Source: Granulicella aggregans
GTDB taxonomy: Bacteria > Acidobacteriota > Terriglobia > Terriglobales > Acidobacteriaceae
Assembly (NCBI RefSeq): GCF_014203275.1
Contig: NZ_JACHIP010000006.1
Coordinates: forward strand, 310,001 to 374,000
Direction of reading: 5' to 3'
DNA: 64,000 nucleotides
Shown here: positions 10,021 to 17,567 of the stretch, in pieces
Numbering within the stretch: the first letter of the stretch is position 1
How the letters are laid out: each line of letters starts with the position of its first letter
Position numbers and translations under genes: made by a program
Notes under the pieces: model-generated
What the model was told of the DNA's origin: nothing
Databases searched by the model: none
The model's input: the letters and a program-made list of their open reading frames with translations, nothing else

Positions 10021-10415
10021 GATGTGACGCACCTGGTTTCGCCTTGTTCGGATGCGGTATCGAACTCCCGTCTGAAATTGTGGTGATGCACTGCATTCGG
10101 TCCAGTTCGCCTGGATCAAAACAACCAATTTACTGCGTGGGGCGGAGTGGCTTCAGCATTCCCTGGAATTGCTTACTGCGAGAGGAACGCGAAAAGGACC
10201 CCTTTCAACTGTTTCACTGCGGAATATATCGTCGAGATGGATGGCATTAGTGAGAGTAGGGTGACCGAGACGCTCTGAAAATCCCCGTAAAGTGCAATGA
10301 TGGGGAGACGAATGTAACAAATACGCGCTTAAATCGAGACTTCGCGATCCGAAGGGCGCAACCCGGAAGGAATTCGTCTCGTTCCATCCTCCGCAATGTC
10401 TTCGAGTCGATCGCT

Positions 10416-10865
10416 ATGGATTTGGAGAGGTTCATGAAAGAGAAGGAACGGGGCAAGCCGGCCAAGGGCTCGCGCATTCTGGTTACGACGATTCACATGC
10501 GCGGAGAGAGACCGCGACGCACCCTTTACCGGGAAGGCGCTCCTGCCGAAGGGGACCGCGACCGCGCGTTTCGCAGGGTCATCCTCTCCATTCCGCCCGG
10601 CAAAGTCAGCACCTACGGCAAAGTAGCGGCCGCCGCCGGCTACCCTCTTTACCACCGGGCAGTTGCACGACTATTGCGCATCGACCCTCCCGATCTTCTT
10701 CCCTGGCATCGTGTTCTGGGCGCGGGCGGCGAGATCAAGTTGCCGGGAACAGCGGCGAAAGAGCAGAAAGCCAGGCTACGACTCGAAGGTGTCCAATTCC
10801 GAGGCAATCGGGTCGACATGGACGTCCACGAACATGCCCTGCGGGTATGGGAGATTCCTGACTGA
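10416..10865 (+). CDS. Alkyltransferase-like DNA-binding protein (ATL, MGMT relative with Trp in place of the catalytic Cys)
   Basis: ATL proteins bind O6-alkylguanine without removing the alkyl group, flip the base and hand the lesion to nucleotide excision repair. The 149-residue protein matches the MGMT DNA-binding domain from about residue 50: IPPGKVSTYGKVA, then HRAV with the arginine finger. The key motif reads PWHRV (Trp97) where MGMT has PCHRV, the known ATL signature, so it cannot act as an alkyl acceptor. The N terminus (residues 1-45) is basic and not conserved; Met7 (10434) or Met28 (10497) are alternative starts. It lies upstream of metH on the same strand but separated by 129 bases containing a promoter-like region. 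Confidence 0.88.
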   Translation: MDLERFMKEKERGKPAKGSRILVTTIHMRGERPRRTLYREGAPAEGDRDRAFRRVILSIPPGKVSTYGKVAAAAGYPLYHRAVARLLRIDPPDLLPWHRVLGAGGEIKLPGTAAKEQKARLRLEGVQFRGNRVDMDVHEHALRVWEIPD

Positions 10866-10912
10866 GGCCGGCCGAAGTGCCCACCCGAGGTACGGCTACT
10901 CTTCGTTAGCGC

Positions 10913-10994
10913 CTCTCCTTCGATATGATGGAGAGATGGCCTTTTGGGATCGGTACCCGTTGGAAACGACGGGTCGCCCTGAGGAGGAGGAAGA
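10913..10994 (+). promoter_or_regulatory. metH leader: promoter-like box and two hairpins before a strong ribosome binding site
   Basis: A near-consensus -10 box, TATGAT, lies at 10924-10929 in the loop of a CTCTCC/GGAGAG inverted repeat (10913-10918 with 10930-10935). A second hairpin pairs ACCCGT (10955-10960) with ACGGGT (10969-10974), with outer GGG/CCC able to extend it. The Shine-Dalgarno run GAGGAGGAGG ends at about 10990. I could not match this to a cobalamin, SAM or SAH riboswitch, so regulation of the methionine synthase operon here is only inferred from the structure. Confidence 0.4.
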
Positions 10995-12107
10995 ATGAAC
11001 AGAGTCCAGCAGCATCCTCTTCAGAAGGTGCTTGAAGAACGAATCGCCATTATCGATGGCGCGATGGGCACGACGATTCGCACCTACGGCATGGCCGAAG
11101 CCGACATTCGCGGAGAGCGCTTCCGCGACTCGACCAAGGACATGCTGAACAACGGCGACCTCTTTTCGCTCACCCAGCCGGGGATGATCTGCGATATCCA
11201 CCGCCGTTTTCTCGAGGCGGGCGCGGACATCATTGAGACCAACACCTTTGGCGCGACGAGCATTACCCAGAGCGAGTTCTTCGTCGATGACCCCCGTGAG
11301 CACGGTGGACGCAAGAATCCCGAGTTTTACCAGAAGATCATTGACGATCCCATGCTGAGCGCCTTGGCTTATGAGATCAATGAGACCTCCGCCCGGCAGT
11401 GCCGGGAGTGGGCGGACCGTGTCGGCAACGCGACGGGACGCCAGCGGTTCGTTGCAGGCGCGATTGGACCGCTCACCGTCTCGCTCTCGAACTCTCCCGA
11501 TGCCGATGATGCCGGTTTCCGTGTCGTGACCTTCGATCAGGTAAAAATCGCCTACATGGAGCAGGTGCGGGCCCTGATCGCGGGAGGCTCGGATCTTCTG
11601 CTGGTCGAGACGATCTTCGATTCCCTGAACGCCAAGGCGGCACTTGTAGCGATTCGCGATGTCTTCGACGCGGACGGCAAAGAGTTGCCGGTGATGATCT
11701 CGGCGGCAGTGGGCCGGGGCGGCGAGACGCTCATATCGGCGCAGACGACAGAGGCGTTCTGGAATGCGGTGAAGCATGTTAAGCCGCTCTCCGTCGGCCT
11801 GAACTGCTCGCTTGGACCTGACCTGATGTATCCCTTCCTGAGCGAACTCTCCGCGAAGGCGGGTGTGGCGATCTCCTGCTATCCGAATGCAGGTCTGCCA
11901 AATCCGCTCTCGGAGACGGGCTTCGATCTCGGGCCGCCCGACATGGCGAGGTACCTGGGCGAGTTCGCGCAGGCTGGCTTGATCAATATCGCCGGTGGAT
12001 GCTGTGGCAACACGCCAGACCATATTGCGGCCATCGCAAATGCGCTGGTTGATAAAGAACCGCGCCGCTTGAAAGCTGCCGCGTTCGATCGCGAGCGTGC
12101 GGCGTGA
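10995..12107 (+). CDS. metH: Methionine synthase, N-terminal part: homocysteine-binding domain as a separate protein
   Basis: This 370-residue protein is the homocysteine S-methyltransferase (barrel) domain of cobalamin-dependent methionine synthase. The zinc ligands are visible: Cys271 in GLNCSLGPD and Cys336-Cys337 in GGCCGNTPDH. IDGAMGTTI at residues 19-27 is the usual N-terminal motif. In E. coli MetH this domain is the first third of a single chain of 1227 residues; here the chain stops after the domain and the remaining domains start in a new gene that overlaps by four bases. It binds zinc and activates homocysteine as thiolate for methyl transfer from methylcobalamin on the partner. 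Translation starts at ATG behind GAGGAGGAGG. Confidence 0.93.
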   Translation: MNRVQQHPLQKVLEERIAIIDGAMGTTIRTYGMAEADIRGERFRDSTKDMLNNGDLFSLTQPGMICDIHRRFLEAGADIIETNTFGATSITQSEFFVDDPREHGGRKNPEFYQKIIDDPMLSALAYEINETSARQCREWADRVGNATGRQRFVAGAIGPLTVSLSNSPDADDAGFRVVTFDQVKIAYMEQVRALIAGGSDLLLVETIFDSLNAKAALVAIRDVFDADGKELPVMISAAVGRGGETLISAQTTEAFWNAVKHVKPLSVGLNCSLGPDLMYPFLSELSAKAGVAISCYPNAGLPNPLSETGFDLGPPDMARYLGEFAQAGLINIAGGCCGNTPDHIAAIANALVDKEPRRLKAAAFDRERAA

Positions 12108-14848
12108 GCGTGGGTGATAGTGCAGTCGACACCATAGAGTTCAAGCCGCTTCGCCTCTCAGGCTCGCAGCCGTTCACGCAACAGCAGGGCGTGTACATCA
12201 TGCTGGGTGAGCGCACTAACGTCGCGGGATCGCCGAAGTTCGCCAAGCTCATCAAAGAGGGCAATTACGAAGAGGCCGTCAACGTCGCGCGCCAGCAGGT
12301 GGAGAACGGCGCCAACGTCATCGACATCTGCATGGACGAGGGCATGATCGACGGCGTCGCCGCGATGACGCGTTACCTGCAGCTGCTGGCCAGCGAGCCC
12401 GAAGTCGCAAAGGTACCCTTCATGGTGGACTCCTCAAAGTGGGAGGTCATCGAAGCGGGTCTGAAGTGCCTGCAGGGCAAGGGAATCGTGAACTCCATAT
12501 CGCTGAAGGAAGGCGAGGAGAAGTTCCGCAAGAACGCCGCCATGGTGTCGAAGTATGGTGCCGCGGTCGTCGTGATGGCGTTCGACGAGCAAGGCCAAGC
12601 CGCCACCTACGACGAGAAGATCCGCATCTGCGAGCGCGCCTATAACATCCTCGTCGACGAGGTCGGATTTCCGCCCGAAGACATCATCTTCGATCCGAAC
12701 ATCCTGACCGTCGCGACCGGCATGGAGGAGCACAACAACTATGCGGTCGACTTTATCAACGCCACGCGTTGGATCAAAGAGAACCTGCCCCATGCCAAGG
12801 TGAGTGGCGGCGTCTCGAACATCTCGTTCAGCTTTCGCGGCAACAATAAGGTCCGCGAGGCGATGCACTCGGCCTTCCTCTACCACGCGATCGCGGCCGG
12901 CATGGATATGGGCATCGTCAACGCCGGCATGCTCGAAGTCTATGAAGAGATCGAGCCGAAGCTGAAGGTACTGGTCGAAGATGTGTTGCTGAACCGCAGG
13001 CCCGACGCAACCGAACGGCTGGTGGAGTACGGCGAGACGCTGCGCGGCGCAAGCAGCGGTGCGTCAACGGAGAAGAAGACGGAAGAGTGGCGGAGCGGCT
13101 CGGTCGAGGAGCGTCTGTCACATGCCCTGGTGCGCGGCATCGATTCCTACATCGAGATCGACGCAGAGGAAGCACGCGTGAAGCTGGGGCGTCCTCTGCT
13201 GGTGATCGAAGGTCCACTGATGGCGGGCATGAGCGTGGTCGGCGATCTCTTCGGATCGGGCAAGATGTTCCTGCCCCAAGTCGTCAAGTCGGCACGCGTT
13301 ATGAAAAAGGCTGTGGCGCATCTCACGCCTTTTATGGAGGCTGAGAAGGAAGCGATGATCGCCTCCGGCCAGGAGGTAAAGGCGCAGGGCAAGATTCTTC
13401 TCGCGACTGTGAAGGGCGACGTCCACGACATTGGCAAAAACATTGTCGGCGTCGTGCTGGCGTGCAATAACTACGAGGTCATCGACATGGGCGTGATGGT
13501 CTCGTCGGAGAAGATTCTGGCGCGCGCGAAGGAAGAGAAGGTCGACCTGATCGGGCTAAGCGGCCTGATCACGCCGTCGCTCGACGAGATGGTGCATGTC
13601 GCCAGCGAGATGGAGCGCCAGGGGTTCAAGCTGCCGCTGTTAATTGGCGGCGCCACAACAAGTCGCGCACACACAGCCGTGAAGATCGCGCCGCACTACA
13701 GTGAGCCGGTCGTCCATGTGCTCGACGCAAGCCGTGCCGTGCCAGTCACGACAAGCCTGTTGAGCGAGGGCGGAAAGGCAGCGTTTGTCGAGCAGCACCG
13801 CGCGGACTACGAGGCGTTGCGAAGGAACCATGCCGCGCCGAAGCTGAAGGCCATCTCGCTTGCTACTGCACGCGCAAGACGGTCGCCGATCGAGTGGTGC
13901 GCCGACGACCTTCCCGTGCCCGCCTTCACCGGCGTCCGCGTTCTCGAATCGGTTCCGCTGAAGACGCTGCGCGAGTATATCGACTGGTCCCCGTTCTTTC
14001 ACACCTGGGGTATGAAGGGGATCTATCCGCGCATCCTCGACGATGAGCGCACGGGAGTAGAGGCGCGCAAGATCTTCACCGATGCCAACGTACTGTTGGA
14101 CAAGATCATCGACAAGAAGCTGCTGACGGCGCGCGGAGTCTTCGGCCTATTCCCTGCGAACGCTGTGGGCGACGATGTAGAGCTATACGCGAATGAGACT
14201 GGTGACGAGGTGATCTCGAAGTTTCACTTCCTGCGCCAGCAGGTGAATCGTGAGGGCAGCGAGCCCTGCCGTTCGCTCGCTGACTTCATCGCGCCGAAGG
14301 AGACTGGGCTTACCGATTCCATCGGAGCCTTTGCCGTAACGACGGGCATCGGCCTGAAGGCATTGGTAGATGGCTTCCGCGCCGGGAACGACGACTACAA
14401 CGCAATCATGGCAGAGGCCATCGCCGACCGGCTCGCCGAAGCTTTTGCGGAGTGGCTGCACAAGCAGGTGCGCGACGCATGGGGCTATGGACTGACGGAA
14501 GATCTCAAGCCGTCGCAGATGGTCGAAGAGACTTATCGCGGCATTCGACCCGCGCCCGGATATCCCGGCTGCCCAGATCATACGGAAAAAGGCACGATCT
14601 GGGAGTTGCTGGACGTAGAAGCGAACACAGGAATCCGCATCACCGAATCGTTCGCCATGTGGCCCGGGTCCAGCGTCAGCGGCCTTTACTTTGGCCATCC
14701 GAAGTCACGCTACTTCAGCCTGGGCAAGATCGACAAGGACCAGGTGCTCGACTACGCCGAGCGCAAGAGATTTACTGTCGCTGAGGTTGAGAGATGGCTG
14801 GGGCAGAATCTCAACTATGACCCTGTAACCAGATCATCCGCTGCCTAG
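12104..14848 (+). CDS. metH: Methionine synthase, C-terminal part: methyltetrahydrofolate, cobalamin and reactivation domains
   Basis: The 914-residue protein carries the rest of MetH. The pterin-binding domain begins with GERTNVAGSPKF (residues 35-46) and includes DICMDEGMIDG. The cobalamin domain has DVHDIG (D439, H441, G444), where His ligates cobalt. The C-terminal activation domain has RPAPGYPGCPDHTEK near residue 815 and binds S-adenosylmethionine for reductive repair of cob(II)alamin. Together with the upstream gene, all MetH modules are present (370 + 914 residues). The GTG start overlaps the previous stop (GTGA), which implies translational coupling and equal supply of the two halves. 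Its TAG stop shares bases with the stop of the convergent pilin-like gene. Confidence 0.95.
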   Translation: MSVGDSAVDTIEFKPLRLSGSQPFTQQQGVYIMLGERTNVAGSPKFAKLIKEGNYEEAVNVARQQVENGANVIDICMDEGMIDGVAAMTRYLQLLASEPEVAKVPFMVDSSKWEVIEAGLKCLQGKGIVNSISLKEGEEKFRKNAAMVSKYGAAVVVMAFDEQGQAATYDEKIRICERAYNILVDEVGFPPEDIIFDPNILTVATGMEEHNNYAVDFINATRWIKENLPHAKVSGGVSNISFSFRGNNKVREAMHSAFLYHAIAAGMDMGIVNAGMLEVYEEIEPKLKVLVEDVLLNRRPDATERLVEYGETLRGASSGASTEKKTEEWRSGSVEERLSHALVRGIDSYIEIDAEEARVKLGRPLLVIEGPLMAGMSVVGDLFGSGKMFLPQVVKSARVMKKAVAHLTPFMEAEKEAMIASGQEVKAQGKILLATVKGDVHDIGKNIVGVVLACNNYEVIDMGVMVSSEKILARAKEEKVDLIGLSGLITPSLDEMVHVASEMERQGFKLPLLIGGATTSRAHTAVKIAPHYSEPVVHVLDASRAVPVTTSLLSEGGKAAFVEQHRADYEALRRNHAAPKLKAISLATARARRSPIEWCADDLPVPAFTGVRVLESVPLKTLREYIDWSPFFHTWGMKGIYPRILDDERTGVEARKIFTDANVLLDKIIDKKLLTARGVFGLFPANAVGDDVELYANETGDEVISKFHFLRQQVNREGSEPCRSLADFIAPKETGLTDSIGAFAVTTGIGLKALVDGFRAGNDDYNAIMAEAIADRLAEAFAEWLHKQVRDAWGYGLTEDLKPSQMVEETYRGIRPAPGYPGCPDHTEKGTIWELLDVEANTGIRITESFAMWPGSSVSGLYFGHPKSRYFSLGKIDKDQVLDYAERKRFTVAEVERWLGQNLNYDPVTRSSAA

Positions 14849-15243
14849 CAATCGATCTTCAAAGTCTGATCGATGGTGCAGGTCTTCACACCGGTCTTGC
14901 CCGGCGTAATCGGAGTCGATTGTGCCAAAAAAGCTTCTTGCGTCGCGGACCGGATGGTGAACACATGGCCATCCGCTTCACCGCCTGAGAGCTGTTCGGG
15001 CAGTGTGGTCAGTGCGGTTAGAGAACTTGTGTAAGAGCCCGTTGTGCTGTGATAGGCGATCTCGGCCTTGCCGATGAGCATCAGGTCGTTGGACGCGGCG
15101 TTGTCCGCAGCAGCGGCCCTGACCTTCTGGACCGCCGGAAGAAGCAATGCGATCAGCACAGCGATGATCGCAATCACTACCAGCAGCTCGATCAACGTAA
15201 AGCCCTTGCTTGCCTTCGACCTCATCTTGTCTGCGATACGCAT
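14845..15243 (-). CDS. Type IV pilin-like / pseudopilin protein
   Basis: A classic class III signal is present: a short basic leader ending in KG, then FTLIELLVVIAIIAVLIALL. The prepilin peptidase would cut between Gly14 and Phe15; Glu5 of the mature chain is retained. The remainder (to residue 132) is a small globular head, with two Cys residues at the end (KTCTIDQTLKIDC) that could form a disulfide. The ATG at 15243 is preferred because AAGGAGGA sits just upstream; an in-frame TTG at 15258 lies within that site. Pseudopilins act in type II secretion or pili. No other pilus gene is in the window, so this is an orphan minor pilin or pseudopilin. The G/A/V-rich helix ending LLPAVQKVRAAA resembles the DUF1559/GspG-type group. 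Confidence 0.85.
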   Translation of the reverse strand: MRIADKMRSKASKGFTLIELLVVIAIIAVLIALLLPAVQKVRAAAADNAASNDLMLIGKAEIAYHSTTGSYTSSLTALTTLPEQLSGGEADGHVFTIRSATQEAFLAQSTPITPGKTGVKTCTIDQTLKIDC

Positions 15244-15328
15244 GCGCTCCTCCTTCAACTCATGGAATAGTGACCTATCAGGAAATTCGTTTCGACCATG
15301 TGCCCGTCGCAGACGTGTTCGCTGCCTG

Positions 15329-16705
15329 CTAGGTCAGGGGCTTCAGCTCCTGGAGCATGGTGGGAATCAACTCCGAGACGGTCGGATGTATGTGCACAGA
15401 GCGTGCAATCAGATCGATCGGCTGTTTCGAGTACATGCAGGTCAGCAGGCAATGAATTGCCTCATCTCCGCCAACACCGAGGATCGTTGCGCCGAGAATC
15501 TGACGTGTCTCTGCGTCAACCAGTACCTTCATGAACCCCTGCGACTCGCCCTTTTCGACAGCGCGACCCACGCGCGTCATAGGTCGCTTGCCGATCAAAG
15601 CCGCGCGACCAGCCTTTCGGACTTCGGCCTCAGTCATACCGATGTGCGCCATCGGCGGATCGATGTAGAGAGCATAAACCGGGAAACGATCCTTCGTTGA
15701 TCGTGTGCCGTAGTCGAGAAGGTTGTCGGCGACGATCTCGTAGTCGTTCCATGAGGTGTGAGTAAAGGCCCCTCGACCGTTGACGTCACCCATCGCGAAG
15801 ATCCCGTCGACGTTAGTGCGAAGATGTTCGTCGGTGACGATGTAGCCGTGCTCATCCACCACGATCCCTGCGGCAGCAAGGTTCAGATCATCGGTGTTCG
15901 GCTTCCGTCCGATGGCTAGCAGGATGTGGCTGCCTTCGATCTCCAGAGCGCCATGACTGCAGTCCAGTCCGACACCCACATTTCCGGCAGATCCTGTTAG
16001 CTTGAGACACTTTGCTTCCAGACGAATCTGGATGCCCTCCGCCTCGAGGATCTCTCGTATTCCAGCAGAAACGTCTTCGTCTTCATGCGGCAGCAGCCGG
16101 GCGCTTCTTTCGACGACGGTCACCTCGCTTCCGAACCGGCGAAACATCTGAGCGAACTCCAAACCGATATAGCTGCCGCCAATGACGACCAGGTGATCGG
16201 GAAGTTCGTCGAGGTCCAGTATGGTGCTGCTTGTGAGATACGGGACGGAATCCGCACCGTCGATCGAGGTGACAGGGCGTGCGCCGACATTCAGAAAGAT
16301 CTGCTTAGCTTCCAGTACCTGATCGCCGACACTAACACTCGCCGCGGACTCAAAGCCCGCATGTCCGTGGTAGACGGTGCAGTTGTCGAGGCCCGCCATC
16401 CATTTCTCCAGACCCGCGCGCGAGTTGGCGACGATCTGATTCTTGCGCTCGATCACCTTCTGCAAGTTCACACTGACCTCGGCCGCCGCAATGACTCCAA
16501 ACTCACCGGCACGCCGTGCGACGTGCGCTGTGTGTGCGGATGCAACCATAGCCTTCGTAGGTGTGCATCCCACGTTCACGCAGGTGCCACCAAGCAGCTT
16601 CCTCTCGACAAGAGCTACCTTCTTTCCGGCAGCGGAGAGACGGGCAGTCAAAGCCGGCCCAGCCTGGCCTGCGCCGATGACGATTGCGTCATAGGTGATG
16701 GGCAT
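15329..16705 (-). CDS. FAD-dependent pyridine nucleotide-disulfide oxidoreductase (mercuric/dihydrolipoamide reductase-like)
   Basis: The 458-residue flavoprotein has an N-terminal FAD motif (IGAGQAGPALTARL), the redox disulfide GGTCVNVGCTPTK (residues 39-51), an NAD(P)H motif VIGGSYIGLEFAQ near residue 175 and a second FAD motif GIFAMGDVNGRGAFTH. The C-terminal HIHPTVSELIP carries the His-Glu pair that serves the disulfide in this superfamily. It lacks the vicinal C-terminal Cys pair of true mercuric reductases and the extra heavy-metal domain, so mercury reduction should not be assumed. It follows directly after the stop of the small membrane protein (stop TAA then ATG), so the two are co-transcribed. 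The physiological substrate is not evident. Confidence 0.85.
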   Translation of the reverse strand: MPITYDAIVIGAGQAGPALTARLSAAGKKVALVERKLLGGTCVNVGCTPTKAMVASAHTAHVARRAGEFGVIAAAEVSVNLQKVIERKNQIVANSRAGLEKWMAGLDNCTVYHGHAGFESAASVSVGDQVLEAKQIFLNVGARPVTSIDGADSVPYLTSSTILDLDELPDHLVVIGGSYIGLEFAQMFRRFGSEVTVVERSARLLPHEDEDVSAGIREILEAEGIQIRLEAKCLKLTGSAGNVGVGLDCSHGALEIEGSHILLAIGRKPNTDDLNLAAAGIVVDEHGYIVTDEHLRTNVDGIFAMGDVNGRGAFTHTSWNDYEIVADNLLDYGTRSTKDRFPVYALYIDPPMAHIGMTEAEVRKAGRAALIGKRPMTRVGRAVEKGESQGFMKVLVDAETRQILGATILGVGGDEAIHCLLTCMYSKQPIDLIARSVHIHPTVSELIPTMLQELKPLT

Positions 16706-17161
16706 TTAGAACCTCACAGCAATGATCGCAAGAATGATCGCGATTGAATCTTCAATCAGCGCTGCTATAAGGGGATTTCCAGTGACCTCTGAAAGATGGC
16801 TGCGGAGAAATGAGCCCCCATAGATCCCGGCGACTGCGCCCACCAAGCCGGCAACGATGCCGAGAATGAGCTGTCCGCTGCCGATCCCAATCGTGGCACC
16901 GGCAAGTCCTCCCGTCACCAATCTTGTGACGAACTGCGGTGGGACTTTGCGGCTTGGAGTCTTCGGGAGCTTATCGTTCACCAGTTCGCCGATCGCGAAG
17001 AGGGTGAAGATGTAAGGCGTGATGTGCGCACCCATGAAAGCCAGGGGTGTGCCCGCGACTTTCACCATCCCCAGGTAGGCAGCCCAACTCACTGCGGCGG
17101 GAGCGGTCATCGCGCGCATGCCCGCGACGACTCCTATTAGAAGCGCAAATAGCAAAACCAC
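16706..17161 (-). CDS. Small membrane protein, DUF4126-like
   Basis: The 151-residue protein is almost entirely hydrophobic, with four to five membrane helices and a GMRAMTAPAAVSWAAYLG motif near the N terminus, resembling DUF4126 family proteins. Glycine-rich helices in the second half (GGLAGATIGIGSGQ, VAGLVGAVAGIYGG) suggest tight helix packing. The start is GTG with GGGAG upstream. No function is established for this family that I can name. It is the first gene of a two-gene unit with the disulfide oxidoreductase, which starts immediately after its stop. Confidence 0.65.
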   Translation of the reverse strand: MVLLFALLIGVVAGMRAMTAPAAVSWAAYLGMVKVAGTPLAFMGAHITPYIFTLFAIGELVNDKLPKTPSRKVPPQFVTRLVTGGLAGATIGIGSGQLILGIVAGLVGAVAGIYGGSFLRSHLSEVTGNPLIAALIEDSIAIILAIIAVRF

Positions 17162-17567
17162 AGCTTGCTCCCTCGATCTTCTGGAAAGATCAACTCACCT
17201 TGAGTTTGTTCTGTTAGTGAGATAACCGTAAACCTCCAGTTGAATCGGGGCAACTTGCTGGCCCGAAGCAGCAATCGGGCAACACGATTAAATGGCTTGA
17301 TAATCGGCGAATTCACGGTACGATAACGTCGAACCCCTAATCTCAGAACATCCGAAAACTTGCCGAACGGGCCCTGCTGTCGCTACAAAGCGGGTTTGCA
17401 ATCAAGCTGGTCGATGAGCCGCATACCAGTTGCGAATTTTACGGAAGATCTATTCCAACGATTGAAATCAGCGCTTTTGGAGAGTAGCTCCTCCTTCGAT
17501 CGGCCTGCATGAAGGCGCTTCCGTCTCGTGCATCAACCCAAATCAACCTTTTTTGGAGGTACGTGTC
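17162..17567. other. Divergent intergenic region
   Basis: These 406 bases separate the minus-strand DUF4126-like gene from the plus-strand Oar-like receptor. They are more AT-rich than the flanks, and I see no convincing open reading frame, tRNA or repeat. The receptor's ribosome binding site GGAGGT is at 17555-17560. Promoters for both directions are expected here but no clear -35/-10 pair could be chosen by eye. Confidence 0.5.

Noticed and set aside
10677..10730. Sequencing error making PWHRV from PCHRV
   Set aside because: Trp at this position is the known ATL signature and the flanking frame is intact.
10881..10915. SAH or SAM riboswitch before metH
   Set aside because: CCGAGG is present, but the remaining conserved core and pseudoknot could not be placed.
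10896..12023. Long open frame on the minus strand, 375 codons
   Set aside because: It is antisense to the homocysteine domain of MetH, which has clear family motifs. The frame is open only because of GC-biased codon use.
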